64,000 bases of DNA from Streptomyces sp. 3214.6 (GTDB lineage Bacteria; Actinomycetota; Actinomycetes; Streptomycetales; Streptomycetaceae), in NCBI RefSeq assembly GCF_900129855.1, contig NZ_LT670819.1, forward strand, positions 3,968,001 to 4,032,000, given 5' to 3'. Below, piece by piece: positions 25,635 to 35,198 of the stretch (position 1 is its first letter; each line of letters starts with the position of its first letter). A model generated the notes under the pieces. The model saw only the letters and a list, made by a program, of their open reading frames with translations, was not told the DNA's origin and searched no databases. Position numbers and translations under genes: made by a program.

Positions 25635-27482
25635 CTACTCCACCGTCACCGACTTCGCCAGGTTGCGCGGCTGGTCCACCTCATTGCCCCGGGCCGTCGC
25701 CAGCTCGCACGCGAACACCTGCAACGGGACCGTGGCCACCAGCGGTTGCAGCAGCGTCGGCGTCACCGGAGTCCACACCAGATGGTCGGCGTACGGCACG
25801 ACCGCCTCGTCGCCCTCCTCCGCGATGACGATGGTCCGCGCACCCCGCGCCCGGATCTCCTGGATGTTGGACACGATCTTGTCGTGGAGGACGGACCGCC
25901 CGCGCGGCGACGGCACGACCACCACCACCGGCAGGTCCTCCTCGATGAGAGCGATCGGCCCGTGCTTCAGCTCCCCCGCGGCGAACCCTTCGGCGTGCAT
26001 GTACGCCAGCTCCTTCAGCTTCAGCGCACCCTCCAGGGCGACGGGATACCCCACGTGCCGCCCCAGGAACAGCACCGTGTCCTTGTGGGCGAGCGAGCGC
26101 GCCAGCTCCCGCACCGGCTCCATGGTCTCCAGCACCCGCTCGACCGCGCCGGAGATCCGCGCGAGGTCCCGGATGACGGACTGGATCTCGTCCCCCCGCT
26201 TGGTGCCGCGCACCTGGCCGAGGTACAGGGCGACCAGATAGCAGGCGACCAGCTGCGTCAGGAACGCCTTCGTCGAGGCGACCGCCACCTCCGGCCCGGC
26301 GTGCGTGTAGAGCACCGCGTCCGACTCACGCGGGATGGTCGAGCCGTTGGTGTTGCAGATGGCCAACACCTTGGACCCCTGCTCGCGCGCATGCCGCAGC
26401 GCCATCAGCGTGTCCATCGTCTCGCCGGACTGGGAGATGGCGATGACGAGCGACCGTGAGCCCAGGATCGGATCCCGGTACCGGAACTCGCTGGCCAGCT
26501 CCACCTCGCACGGGATCCGCGTCCAGTGCTCGATGGCGTACTTGGCGATGAGGCCCGAGTGGAAGGCCGTACCGCACGCGACGATGACGACCTTGTCGAC
26601 CTCCCGCAGCTCCGACGGTGGGATCCGCACCTCGTCGAGGGTCAGCGCCCCCGAGGCGTCGATGCGGCCCAGCAGGGTATCGGCGACAGCCTTGGGCTGC
26701 TCGGCGATCTCCTTGAGCATGAAGTAGTCATAACCCCCCTTTTCCGCGGCCGACGCGTCCCAGTCGACGTGGTAGGCGCGCACCTCCGCCGGACTGCCGT
26801 CGAACCCGGTCACCGTCACGCCGTCCCGGCGCAGCTCCACCACCTGGTCCTGACCCAGCTCGATCGCCGACCGCGTGTGGGCGATGAACGCGGCGACGTC
26901 CGAGGCGAGAAAGGCCTCATCCTCTCCAACGCCCACCACCAGCGGTGAGTTCCGCCGCGCCCCGACCACCACACCGGGCTCGTCAGCGTGCACCGCGACC
27001 AGCGTGAACGCCCCCTCCAGCCGCCGGCACACCAGTCGCATCGCCTCCGCCAGATCGGAGGTCACGGAGAACTCCTCGGCGAGCAGATGCGCCACGACCT
27101 CGGTGTCGGTCTCGGAGAGCAGCTCGTGCCCCCGCTCGGCCAGCTCGGCCCGCAGCACCGCGAAGTTCTCGATGATCCCGTTGTGCACGACGGCGACGCG
27201 TCCCGCGTTGTCGAGATGAGGATGGGCGTTGGCGTCGGTGGGCCCGCCGTGCGTGGCCCAGCGCGTGTGCCCGATGCCCGTCGTCCCGGCCGGCAGCGGC
27301 CGTTCCGTCAGCTCCTTCTCCAGATTGACGAGCTTGCCCGCCTTCCTGGCCGCGGCGAGCCCCCCGTCGGCCTGCACGGCGACGCCCGCCGAGTCGTACC
27401 CCCGGTACTCCAACCGCTTCAGCCCGGCCATGACGACGTCGAGCGCCGACTGAGACCCCACGTATCCCACGATTCCGCACAT
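25635..27482 (-). CDS. glmS: Glutamine--fructose-6-phosphate aminotransferase (isomerizing)
   Basis: 615 residues from the ATG at 27482, so that the catalytic cysteine is C2 in MCGIVGYVGSQSALDVV. The frame is open upstream, but an extension would abolish the N-terminal nucleophile. The glutaminase domain (about 1-225) has GIGHTRWATHGGPTDANAHPH and VVHNGIIENF. Two SIS sugar-isomerase domains follow, with ISQSGETMDTL and a C-terminus ending PRNLAKSVTVE. It makes glucosamine-6-phosphate for peptidoglycan; glmM, the next enzyme, is 2.3 kb away. The position near acpS and coaA matches the second glmS of Streptomyces. Confidence 0.97.
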   Translation of the reverse strand: MCGIVGYVGSQSALDVVMAGLKRLEYRGYDSAGVAVQADGGLAAARKAGKLVNLEKELTERPLPAGTTGIGHTRWATHGGPTDANAHPHLDNAGRVAVVHNGIIENFAVLRAELAERGHELLSETDTEVVAHLLAEEFSVTSDLAEAMRLVCRRLEGAFTLVAVHADEPGVVVGARRNSPLVVGVGEDEAFLASDVAAFIAHTRSAIELGQDQVVELRRDGVTVTGFDGSPAEVRAYHVDWDASAAEKGGYDYFMLKEIAEQPKAVADTLLGRIDASGALTLDEVRIPPSELREVDKVVIVACGTAFHSGLIAKYAIEHWTRIPCEVELASEFRYRDPILGSRSLVIAISQSGETMDTLMALRHAREQGSKVLAICNTNGSTIPRESDAVLYTHAGPEVAVASTKAFLTQLVACYLVALYLGQVRGTKRGDEIQSVIRDLARISGAVERVLETMEPVRELARSLAHKDTVLFLGRHVGYPVALEGALKLKELAYMHAEGFAAGELKHGPIALIEEDLPVVVVVPSPRGRSVLHDKIVSNIQEIRARGARTIVIAEEGDEAVVPYADHLVWTPVTPTLLQPLVATVPLQVFACELATARGNEVDQPRNLAKSVTVE

Positions 27483-27633
27483 GCGCGGCAGCCTACGACC
27501 GAATCCCGCCCCGAAAGAGCCTCCACGTGCCCGATTTCGGAAATTCCCACGGCTGTACGCCCCTGCACGGCAGGCCGAGAGAGCGTGACGGACCCCACCC
27601 ACCGCCCCGTTCAAACTCCGTTAACAATGGAGT

Positions 27634-28623
27634 GTGATCTCTCCGGTCTCCCCGATGCCCCGGAGCGCCCACCGGCACAGGCCGGAGGCGACTCCCTACG
27701 TCGACCTCACCCGAAGCGAGTGGAGCGCGCTGCGCGAGAAGACACCGCTGCCGCTGACGGCCGAGGAGGTCGAGAAACTGCGCGGACTCGGTGACGTCAT
27801 CGACCTCGACGAGGTCCGCGACATCTACCTCCCGCTCTCCCGCCTCCTCAACCTCTACGTGGGCGCGACGGACGGCCTGCGCGGCGCCCTGAACACCTTC
27901 CTCGGCGAACAGGGCTCCCAGTCCGGCACGCCGTTCGTCATAGGCGTCGCGGGCTCCGTGGCGGTAGGGAAGTCCACGGTCGCCCGCCTCCTCCAGGCCC
28001 TCCTCTCCCGCTGGCCGGAACACCCCCGCGTGGAGTTGGTGACCACGGACGGCTTCCTCCTGCCCACCCGGGAACTGGAGGCCCGCGGCCTGATGTCGCG
28101 GAAAGGTTTCCCCGAGTCCTACGACCGCCGCGCGCTGACCCGCTTCGTGGCCGACATCAAGGCGGGCAAGGACGAGGTCACGGCCCCCGTCTACTCCCAC
28201 CTGATCTACGACATCGTGCCCGACCGCAAGCTCACCGTCCGCCGCCCCGACATCCTCATCGTCGAGGGCCTGAACGTCCTGCAGCCCGCCCTGCCCGGCA
28301 AGGACGGCCGCACCCGCGTCGGCCTCGCCGACTACTTCGACTTCAGCGTGTACGTGGACGCGAGCGCCGAGGACATCGAGCGCTGGTACCTCAACCGGTT
28401 CCGGAAACTGCGTCAGACCGCCTTCCAGAACCCGGACTCCTACTTCAGGAAGTACACCCAGGTCTCCGAGGAGGAGGCCGTCGACTACGCCCGCACCCTC
28501 TGGCGCACCATCAACAAGCCCAACCTGGTGGAGAACATCGCCCCCACCCGCGGCCGCGCCACCCTCGTCGTCCGCAAGGGCCAGGACCACAAGGTCCAGC
28601 GCCTCAGCCTGCGCAAACTCTGA
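27634..28623 (+). CDS. coaA: Type I pantothenate kinase
   Basis: 329 residues, GTG start with GGAG upstream. It phosphorylates pantothenate in the first step of CoA synthesis. Walker A is GVAGSVAVGKST (104-115). TTDGFLLPTRELEARGLMSRKGFPESYD is the usual substrate region (motifs DGFL and RKGFPESYD), and IVEGLNVLQ and the closing ATLVVRKGQDHKVQRLSLRKL (end SLRKL) are typical. The basic N-terminus before PYVDLTRSEW is variable. It is transcribed away from glmS and followed after 16 nt by a DUF389 gene. Confidence 0.97.
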   Translation: MISPVSPMPRSAHRHRPEATPYVDLTRSEWSALREKTPLPLTAEEVEKLRGLGDVIDLDEVRDIYLPLSRLLNLYVGATDGLRGALNTFLGEQGSQSGTPFVIGVAGSVAVGKSTVARLLQALLSRWPEHPRVELVTTDGFLLPTRELEARGLMSRKGFPESYDRRALTRFVADIKAGKDEVTAPVYSHLIYDIVPDRKLTVRRPDILIVEGLNVLQPALPGKDGRTRVGLADYFDFSVYVDASAEDIERWYLNRFRKLRQTAFQNPDSYFRKYTQVSEEEAVDYARTLWRTINKPNLVENIAPTRGRATLVVRKGQDHKVQRLSLRKL

Positions 28624-28639
28624 CGGCTACCCTGCCCCC

Positions 28640-29578
28640 ATGCTGCACCTGCGCCTGATCACCCCGGCCGACAGTACCGACGCCGTGGTCCGCCTGATCG
28701 AGAAGACCGTCGGCACCACGCATCTCGTCGTCATGCCGGGCGCCGCCCGCAACCCGGCCGGCGATGTCGTCATGTGCGACGTGGCACGCGAGGCGGGGGA
28801 CGAACTCCTCACCGGGCTCCAGGAGTTGGGTCTGGACAAGACCGGCTCGATCGCCGTGGAGAACATCGACCTGTCACTGTCCCTGCGTGCCGACAAGGCC
28901 GAGGCGGAGGCCCCCGGCGAGGGCGCCGACGCCGTCCTGTGGGAGCACCTCACGGACGCCACCCACGAGGAGTCGACGCTCTCCATCACCTACGTCGCCT
29001 TCATCACCCTCGCCACGATGATCGCGGCCTGCGGTGTGGTCCTCGACAACGCGATCCTGATCGTGGGCGCGATGGCCGTGGGCCCCGAGTTCGGCCCGCT
29101 GGCCGGCGTCTCCACGTCGATCGTGCGGCGCGCTCCCCGCCTGGCCCTGCGCTCCCTGATCGCCCTGCTGGTCGGCTTCGCGGTGGCGATGGCGGCGACG
29201 GTGGGCTTCAGTCTCCTGATGGACGCTCTCGGCCAGTTCAGCCAGGAACAGTTGGACGGCGCCCGCCCCCAGACCGGCTTCGTCTACGCCCCCGACGCGT
29301 TCTCCTTCATCGTGGCCGTCCTGGCGGGCGCCGCCGGCACCCTCTCACTGACCTCGGCGAAGTCCGGCGCCCTGGTCGGCGTGGCCATCTCGGTCACCAC
29401 GGTCCCGGCCGCCGCCAACGCCGCCGTGGCCCTCAGTTACGGCGACACGAAACAAACCTGGGGCTCAACAGAACAACTCCTGCTGAACCTCCTCGGCATC
29501 ATCCTGGCAGGCACCCTGACCCTGCTGGCCCAGAAGGCACTCTGGGCCAGACAACGCAGGGTGGGACAACGCACCTAG
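28640..29578 (+). CDS. DUF389 family membrane protein
   Basis: 312 residues. The first 110 residues are a cytoplasmic ferredoxin-like regulatory region (LRLITPADSTDAVVRLIEKT...). Membrane helices then follow with the DUF389 signature: VAFITLATMIAACGVVLDNAILIVGAMAVGPEFGPL (key part ILIVGAMAVGPEFGPL), and later LTSAKSGALVGVAISVTTVPAAANAAV. Five to six helices are visible. The family is widespread and its biochemical role is not established; transport is often suggested. It follows coaA by 16 nt, probably in the same transcript. Confidence 0.9.
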   Translation: MLHLRLITPADSTDAVVRLIEKTVGTTHLVVMPGAARNPAGDVVMCDVAREAGDELLTGLQELGLDKTGSIAVENIDLSLSLRADKAEAEAPGEGADAVLWEHLTDATHEESTLSITYVAFITLATMIAACGVVLDNAILIVGAMAVGPEFGPLAGVSTSIVRRAPRLALRSLIALLVGFAVAMAATVGFSLLMDALGQFSQEQLDGARPQTGFVYAPDAFSFIVAVLAGAAGTLSLTSAKSGALVGVAISVTTVPAAANAAVALSYGDTKQTWGSTEQLLLNLLGIILAGTLTLLAQKALWARQRRVGQRT

Positions 29579-29620
29579 GGGCGCGTGGACCTCGACCTTC
29601 GGACGCGCGCGGGCTGCTGC

Positions 29621-29690
29621 TTTTAGGGGCGCGGGGCTCTGTCGACATGCGGCTCCGCCGCGTGGGCGCGACCAGCCACGACGAGCCGGC
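29621..29690. repeat. Streptomyces-type dispersed intergenic repeat
   Basis: TTTTAGGGGCGCGGGGCTCT followed by ATGCGGCTCCGCCGCGTGGG and GCGACCAGCCACGACG is a sequence I recognise as recurring between genes in many Streptomyces genomes. It contains the small hairpin GCGGC-TCC-GCCGC. It lies between the convergent DUF389 gene and glmM. Confidence 0.7.
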
Positions 29691-29710
29691 AGCCCGCAGC
29701 CCGCAGCCCG
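29690..29710. repeat. Three tandem copies of CAGCCCG
   Basis: A 7-bp unit repeated three times without change, directly after the dispersed repeat and 39 bp from the glmM stop. Confidence 0.8.
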
Positions 29711-29748
29711 CAACGCACAGAACCCCCACCCCTAACCCGCCCCGCCGA

Positions 29749-31107
29749 TCAACCCAGCGCGGACTTCACAACATCCGCCAGCCGCCCGGCAACAGCCCGC
29801 GCCTGATCGATATCCGCCGCCTCGACCATGACCCGAACCAACGGCTCGGTCCCGGAAGGCCGAAGCAACACCCGCCCGGTGGCCCCGAGTTCCCGCTCCG
29901 CCTCGCCGACGGCAGTCGCCAGCTCGGCCGAGTCCGCGACCCGCGACCTGTCGACGTCGGGCACATTGATCAGCACCTGGGGCAGCCGCTCCATCACCGA
30001 GGCCAGCTCGCGCAGCGACCGCCCGCTCTCGGCGACCCGCGCCGCCAGCATGAGTCCCGTCAGCGTCCCGTCACCCGTCGTCGCGTGGTCGAGGATGATC
30101 ACGTGCCCGGACTGCTCACCGCCGAGCGCGTACCCGTGCTCCTTCATCTCCTCCAGCACATACCGGTCGCCGACGGCGGCCTGCACCAGCCGGATCCCCT
30201 CGCGCTCCATGGCCAGCTTGAAGCCGAGGTTGGACATGACGGTGGCGACGACGGTGTCCGAGCGCAGCACGCCCCGCTCCCGCATGGACAGGGCCAGCAC
30301 GGCGAGGATCTGGTCCCCGTCGATCTCCTCGCCGGTGTGGTCCACGGCGAGGCACCGGTCGGCGTCCCCGTCGTGCGCGACGCCGAAGTCGGCCCCGTGC
30401 TCGATGACCGCGGCCTTCAGCTTGTCCAGGTGCGTGGACCCGCAGCCGTCGTTGATGTTGAGCCCGTCCGGCTCGGCCCCGATGGTCACGATCTCCGCGC
30501 CGGCCCGCGTGAACGCCTCCGGCGACACCCGGGCCGCGGCGCCGTGCGCCTCGTCCAGGACGATCTTCAGCCCGTCGAGCCGGTTCGGCAGGACGGCGAT
30601 GAGGTGGGCGACGTACCGGTCGAACCCCTCGTCGTAGGAGCGCACGCGGCCGACGCCGGCGCCGGTCGGCCGGTCCCAGGGCGCGCCGGTGCGGTGCTCC
30701 TCGTAGACGGACTCGATACGGTCCTCGAGCTGGTCGGCGAGCTTGTGGCCGCCGCGGGCGAAGAACTTGATGCCGTTGTCGGGCATGGCGTTGTGGCTGG
30801 CGGAGAGCATCACGCCGAGGTCGGCGCCGAGTACGCCGGTGAGGTACGCGACGGCGGGCGTGGGCAGCACGCCGACCTTCAGCACGTCCACCCCCGCGCT
30901 CGCGAGGCCCGCCACCACGGCGGCTTCCAGGAACTCCCCGGACGCACGCGGGTCCCGTCCGACCACGGCCACCGGCCGGTGGCCCTGGAAGGTGCCCGCC
31001 TCGGCCAGCACGTGCGCCGCGGCGACGGACAGGCCGAGGGCCATCTCCGCCGTCAGATCCGCGTTGGCGACACCGCGCACGCCGTCCGTGCCGAAGAGTC
31101 GTCCCAC
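29749..31107 (-). CDS. glmM: Phosphoglucosamine mutase
   Basis: 452 residues from the GTG at 31107, which has AGGAGG 6 nt upstream and gives the family start VGRLFGTDGVRGVAN. The catalytic phosphoserine is S104 in VMLSASHNAMPDNGIKFF. The metal loop HDGDADRCLAVD, the sugar loop GGEQSGHVI and the phosphate-binding RPSGTEPLVRVMVEA are intact. It converts GlcN-6-P to GlcN-1-P for UDP-GlcNAc and peptidoglycan synthesis. It follows rpsI on the same strand after a strong terminator, so it probably has its own promoter in 31108-31260. Confidence 0.97.
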   Translation of the reverse strand: MGRLFGTDGVRGVANADLTAEMALGLSVAAAHVLAEAGTFQGHRPVAVVGRDPRASGEFLEAAVVAGLASAGVDVLKVGVLPTPAVAYLTGVLGADLGVMLSASHNAMPDNGIKFFARGGHKLADQLEDRIESVYEEHRTGAPWDRPTGAGVGRVRSYDEGFDRYVAHLIAVLPNRLDGLKIVLDEAHGAAARVSPEAFTRAGAEIVTIGAEPDGLNINDGCGSTHLDKLKAAVIEHGADFGVAHDGDADRCLAVDHTGEEIDGDQILAVLALSMRERGVLRSDTVVATVMSNLGFKLAMEREGIRLVQAAVGDRYVLEEMKEHGYALGGEQSGHVIILDHATTGDGTLTGLMLAARVAESGRSLRELASVMERLPQVLINVPDVDRSRVADSAELATAVGEAERELGATGRVLLRPSGTEPLVRVMVEAADIDQARAVAGRLADVVKSALG

Positions 31108-31261
31108 TTGTCCTCCTGAGGAAGCGTCGGTTTCAAAGGCTGTGCGGTCGGGTTCGATGCCGGAGCGGCTCCCGCATCCAGGCATTGGATGCCCTGAACA
31201 TCCGATCACACAAGCCTTTGAGCACCTTGTGCCGTTATACGCCCAGACTTGCGATAAAACG

Positions 31262-31299
31262 AACGCCCCGACGGCACAATGGCGTGCCGCCGGGGCGTT
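31262..31299. terminator. Terminator after rpsI
   Basis: AACGCCCCG and CGGCAC pair with their complements across one mismatch to give a 16-position stem with a 6-nt loop, 60 nt after the rpsI stop. Confidence 0.85.
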
Positions 31300-31358
31300 C
31301 GGAGTACGAGCGAGTGAGCCGGAGCTCGCTCCACATACGTACGAGCAGGCAGCGAAGC

Positions 31359-31880
31359 TTAACGCTTGCTGTACTGCGGGGCCTTGCGGGCCTTCTTGAG
31401 ACCGGCCTTCTTGCGCTCGACCGCACGGTCGTCACGCGTGAGGAAGCCGGCCTTCTTCAAAGCGCCGCGGTTGTTGTCGACGTCGGCCTCGTTCAGCGCG
31501 CGGGCGACACCGAGACGGAGCGCACCGGCCTGACCGGAGACACCGCCACCCGAGATACGGGCGATGACGTCGTAGCGGCCTTCGAGCTCGAGCACCTTGA
31601 AGGGCTCGTTGACTTCCTGCTGGTGCACCTTGTTCGGGAAGTAGTCCTCGAGGGTGCGACCGTTGATCTTCCACTTGCCGGAGCCCGGAACGATCCGGAC
31701 GCGGGCAATGGCGTTCTTGCGACGACCCAGGCCGGCGGCCGGCTGGGGCTCGCCGAAGCGGGAGGCCAGGGACTCCGAGGTGTACTCACCCTCGACGGGG
31801 ACCTCGGACTCGGTGGTGTAGCTGTCGATGTCGACGAGCTCGGTCTCTTCGAGCGGCTGCTCGGCAGTGGTCTCGGCCAC
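31359..31880 (-). CDS. rpsI: 30S ribosomal protein S9
   Basis: 173 residues. S9 binds the 3' major domain of 16S rRNA and its C-terminal tail reaches the P-site tRNA. The conserved body begins GRRKNAIARVRIVPGSGKW and includes ISGGGVSGQAGALRLGVARAL; the tail ends RKAPQYSKR with the universal terminal Lys-Arg. About 40 acidic N-terminal residues (MAETTAEQPLEETELVD) precede the body, as is common in Streptomyces. It follows rplM by 44 nt in the L13-S9 operon. Confidence 0.98.
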   Translation of the reverse strand: MAETTAEQPLEETELVDIDSYTTESEVPVEGEYTSESLASRFGEPQPAAGLGRRKNAIARVRIVPGSGKWKINGRTLEDYFPNKVHQQEVNEPFKVLELEGRYDVIARISGGGVSGQAGALRLGVARALNEADVDNNRGALKKAGFLTRDDRAVERKKAGLKKARKAPQYSKR

Positions 31881-31924
31881 GGTTCTCCTCAGATTCTCTT
31901 CAGCTTGGGGTGGTGTGGCCGGAC

Positions 31925-32368
31925 TTACTGCGCGACCTGGGTGATCTCGAACGGCACAGGCTGCTGCGCCGCGTGCGGGTGCACGTCACCCTTGTAGACC
32001 TTCAGCTTCGAGAGCATCTGACGGCCGAGCGTGTTCTTGGGGAGCATGCCCTTGACGGCCTTCTCGACGGCCTTCTCCGGGTTGTTCGCCAGCAGGTCGT
32101 CGTAGCGCACGGAGCGCAGACCGCCCGGGTACCCGGAGTGGCGGTAGGCCATCTTCTGGGTCCGCTTGTTGCCGGAGAGGTGCACCTTGTCGGCGTTGAT
32201 GATGATGACGAAGTCACCGGTGTCGACGTGGGGCGCGTAGATCGGCTTGTGCTTGCCCCGGAGGAGGGACGCGGCAGTGGTGGCGAGACGGCCCAGGACG
32301 ATGTCCTGAGCGTCGATGACGTGCCACTGGCGCGTCACATCGCCGGGCTTGGGGCTGTACGTACGCAC
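31925..32368 (-). CDS. rplM: 50S ribosomal protein L13
   Basis: 147 residues, GTG start. An early-assembly 23S rRNA-binding protein. Diagnostic segments are WHVIDAQDIVLGRLATTAA, HVDTGDFVIIINADKVHLSG and KGMLPKNTLGRQMLSKLKVY. It is first in the rplM-rpsI operon and divergent from a membrane protein gene at 32768. Confidence 0.98.
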   Translation of the reverse strand: MRTYSPKPGDVTRQWHVIDAQDIVLGRLATTAASLLRGKHKPIYAPHVDTGDFVIIINADKVHLSGNKRTQKMAYRHSGYPGGLRSVRYDDLLANNPEKAVEKAVKGMLPKNTLGRQMLSKLKVYKGDVHPHAAQQPVPFEITQVAQ

Positions 32369-32767
32369 GGTTCGTAGCCTTCGCTTCTTCAGTGAATGGT
32401 CCTGACAAGGTCACCGAAGACGATCACGACAGCCCAGACCGCACTGCGGTGACGCAAACCGCGTGCTGGTCGCTGGTCATCGGCCCGGTGGACCGGTGTA
32501 AGGGCCCGTCCCGTGAGAAGAGCGCGCCAATACACAACGAAGAAGCAGAATACCCGCGTCCTGGGGGCCGGGTCAAAACGAGGCCGGCCAGCCACGGAAA
32601 CCGCCGCCCGAGTGGCCCGCGCCACACGCACGAGGGCCGCCTGGAGAAACGCCGCACCAACCACCCGGAGATGTCACGTTTTCCCGTACTCCCGTTCGGG
32701 AAACCGGGGGCTTCGGCGCTTGTCCGGGCGGAACAGGACCCCCCGCTCCCCGTCTAAGATGCGGCCC
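32369..32767. other. Divergent intergenic region, rplM / membrane protein gene
   Basis: Open frames here are short or antisense-like and have no ribosome site, so I call none. The region must contain the L13-S9 operon promoter and that of the gene at 32768. No confident hexamers were found. Confidence 0.6.
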
Positions 32768-33643
32768 ATGAGCTATGGGCAGGGGGGACCTCAGTCCCAG
32801 TGGGATCCGTGGAAACCGAACTCCCAGCAGCCGTGGGCCACCGGCGATGACGGCCGGACCCCGGACTGGGCCGCGCTCGCCGAGGCGTCCGAGACGCGCA
32901 ACAAACGCCGTCGGCTGCTCTTCATAGGCGGCGGCGCGCTCGCCACTCTCGCCATCGGCACCGCCGTGGCCATGGCCGTGGTGTCGGCGAACGGCAAGGA
33001 CGAGGCGAACAAGCCGACGTCCTCAGTGCCGGCGACCGGCGACCTGCCGAGCGCGTCCACCACCCCGTCCTTCGCGCCGACCAGCGCCCCGCCCCCGCTG
33101 GACCCGAAGGAGTTCGTGGCCAGCAAGGCCAAGGACACCGCGCCCAACGGACCCGACCTTCTCTTCCCCGGCACACAGCTCACCATGGGCTCCGTCGTGT
33201 ACAAGAAGGGCCCCAAGGCGGACAGCGCCACCTGTGCCACGGGCGCCGCCGGCACCCTCGGCAAGGTCCTCACCGACAACGGCTGCACCCGCATGATGCG
33301 CGTGACGTACACCAAGGACGGTCTCGCGGTGACGGTCGGCGTGGCCGTCTTCGACACCGAGGCGCAGGCCCTCAAGGTCAAGAGCCAGTCCGACGCGAAG
33401 AGCATCGTCAAGGCCCTCACCGGCGGCGGCGTCAAGGCCTTCTGCAACGGCGCGGTCTGCCGCTCGACGACCAACTCCTATGGCAGGTACGCCTACTTCA
33501 CGATCACCGGCTTCACCGACGGCAAGGACGTGACGACGAAGGACACGGCCGCCTTCACCACGGGCGACGACCTCGCCGAGTTCGCGTTCCAGCGGATCCG
33601 CCAGCGCGGCGAGGCCCAGGCGTCGGCGGCGGCCAACGGCTGA
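32768..33643 (+). CDS. Membrane-anchored extracellular hypothetical protein
   Basis: 291 residues. Cytoplasmic N-terminus (MSYGQGGPQSQWDPWKPNSQ), one transmembrane helix at about 49-73 preceded by RNKRRRL, a Ser/Thr/Pro linker (about 80-115), and a globular outer domain with two Cys pairs (TCATGAAGTLG...GCTRMMRVTYT and AFCNGAVCRS). The pattern resembles small secreted actinobacterial sensor or lipoprotein-like domains. The function is unknown. It is convergent with truA, with 28 nt between the stops. Confidence 0.85.
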   Translation: MSYGQGGPQSQWDPWKPNSQQPWATGDDGRTPDWAALAEASETRNKRRRLLFIGGGALATLAIGTAVAMAVVSANGKDEANKPTSSVPATGDLPSASTTPSFAPTSAPPPLDPKEFVASKAKDTAPNGPDLLFPGTQLTMGSVVYKKGPKADSATCATGAAGTLGKVLTDNGCTRMMRVTYTKDGLAVTVGVAVFDTEAQALKVKSQSDAKSIVKALTGGGVKAFCNGAVCRSTTNSYGRYAYFTITGFTDGKDVTTKDTAAFTTGDDLAEFAFQRIRQRGEAQASAAANG

Positions 33644-33671
33644 CCGCCCGCGCCGACGCCAAGGCCGAGTG

Positions 33672-34529
33672 TCAGCAGCACCCAGCCGCACCGGGCAGGG
33701 ACCGCTTGTTCCGCGCCTCCTTGTTGCGCGCGGCGAGCAGTTCGTCGGCCGGGTAGCCGACCTCCTCCAGCGTCAGCCCGTGCGGCCGTACGACATGCAC
33801 GGCCGAGTCCCGTACGCCCGCGGCGAGCACCTTCCCCGGCCACTCCGGCCCCCGGTGCCCGTCCCCCACGAACAGCAGCGCCCCGATCAGCGACCGCACC
33901 ATGTTGTGGCAGAAGGCGTCGGCGCGGACGGTCGCGGTGATGATCCCGTCGTCCCCGCGCACGAGGCTGAGCTCCTGGAGGGTGCGGATGGTGGTCGCGC
34001 CCTCCCGCCGCTTGCAGTAGGCGGCGAAGTCGTGCTCGCCGAGCAGCCGCCGCGCGGCCTCGTTCATGGCGTCGACATCGAGCGGCCAGTCGTGCCACAG
34101 GACGTGCCCCCGCAGCAGCGGGTCGACGCCCCCGGGGTTGTCGGTGACCCGGTACGCGTACCGCCGCCAGACGGCCGAGAAACGCGCGTTGAAGCCGCTG
34201 GGAGCCTCCCGCAGGGCCCACACCCGCACATCCCTCGGCAGCCGCCCGGCGAGCCGCTTGAGCAGCTTCTCGTGGTGCTCCACCCAGACCTCCCGCGGCA
34301 GATCGACATGGGCGACCTGCCCCCGGGCGTGCACCCCGGCATCGGTGCGCCCGGCCACGGTCAGCTCGTACGTCTCGCGGGACCGCGTCACGGTCCGCAG
34401 GGCGTCCTCGATCTCTCCCTGCACGGTCCGCCGGCCGCCGGCCTGCTTGGCCCACCCGGAGAACTCGGTCCCGTCGTAGGAAAGGTCGAGCCGCATCCGC
34501 ACCTGTCCGGGCTGTACTTCGTCACTCAC
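33672..34529 (-). CDS. truA: tRNA pseudouridine(38-40) synthase TruA
   Basis: 285 residues, GTG start. It isomerises uridines 38-40 in the tRNA anticodon arm. The catalytic Asp lies in VAGRTDAGVHARGQVAHVD. RLDLSYDGTEFSGWAKQ at the start and DAFCHNMVRSLIGALLFVGDG are typical. It follows rplQ on the same strand, separated by a strong terminator, as in many bacteria where truA follows the alpha operon. Confidence 0.96.
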   Translation of the reverse strand: MSDEVQPGQVRMRLDLSYDGTEFSGWAKQAGGRRTVQGEIEDALRTVTRSRETYELTVAGRTDAGVHARGQVAHVDLPREVWVEHHEKLLKRLAGRLPRDVRVWALREAPSGFNARFSAVWRRYAYRVTDNPGGVDPLLRGHVLWHDWPLDVDAMNEAARRLLGEHDFAAYCKRREGATTIRTLQELSLVRGDDGIITATVRADAFCHNMVRSLIGALLFVGDGHRGPEWPGKVLAAGVRDSAVHVVRPHGLTLEEVGYPADELLAARNKEARNKRSLPGAAGCC

Positions 34530-34568
34530 CCCTGGATCCTCTCAGCACTGCAACCTCCCGAGAACGCG

Positions 34569-34602
34569 GAACGGGCCCGCCCTCAAAAGGGCGGACCCGT
34601 TC
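34569..34602. terminator. Terminator after rplQ
   Basis: GAACGGGCCCGCCCT pairs with AGGGCGGACCCGTTC (15 positions, one mismatch) around the loop CAAA, 17 nt after the rplQ stop. It likely ends the alpha operon, with truA partly or separately transcribed. Confidence 0.85.
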
Positions 34603-34618
34603 ACTGCGAGGCAGAACC

Positions 34619-35113
34619 TCAGGCGTCCTTGGACTCCTCGGCAGCGGCCTCCTCGGCCGGAGCCTCGGTGGTCTCCTCCGCCTTGGCCTCGTCGGCCTCC
34701 TTGACCGCACGCTTGGTGGCGGCCTCGGCCTCGCCGGTCGCCTGCTGCGCCACGGTCAGCGCCTCGACCAGCTCGATGACGGCCATGGGCGCGTTGTCGC
34801 CACGGCGGTTACCGATCTTGGTGATGCGGGTGTAGCCACCGGGACGGTTCTCGTAGCGCGGGCCGATCTCGGTGAAGAGCGTGTGCACGATGCTCTTGTC
34901 CGTGATCACCTGGAGCACCTGACGGCGGTTGTGAAGGTCGCCCTTCTTCGCCTTGGTGACCAGACGCTCGGCGTACGGGCGCAGCTTGCGCGCCTTCGCC
35001 TCGGTGGTGGTGATGCGGCCGTGCTCGAACAGCTGCTTCGCCAGGTTCGCGAGGAGCAGCTTCTCGTGCGCGGCGCTGCCGCCCATACGGGCACCCTTGG
35101 TGGGCTTCGGCAT
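34619..35113 (-). CDS. rplQ: 50S ribosomal protein L17
   Basis: 164 residues. The core (PKPTKGARMGGSAAHEKLLL, ITTTEAKARKLRPYAERLVT) is followed by RPGGYTRITKIGNRRGDNA. An acidic Ala/Glu-rich tail of about 40 residues (EAEAATKRAVKEADEAKAEE, ending ESKDA) lengthens it beyond the usual 117-127 residues, typical of actinobacteria. It is last in the rpsM-rpsK-rpoA-rplQ group, 85 nt after rpoA. Confidence 0.98.
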   Translation of the reverse strand: MPKPTKGARMGGSAAHEKLLLANLAKQLFEHGRITTTEAKARKLRPYAERLVTKAKKGDLHNRRQVLQVITDKSIVHTLFTEIGPRYENRPGGYTRITKIGNRRGDNAPMAVIELVEALTVAQQATGEAEAATKRAVKEADEAKAEETTEAPAEEAAAEESKDA

Positions 35114-35198
35114 GGTCTTTCTCCTAGGTGTCTGCCCCGGCCGTGTCAGGTACCGGGGTCAGGAACCCGATGAGCGGATGCTCACCGGCAACGACCGA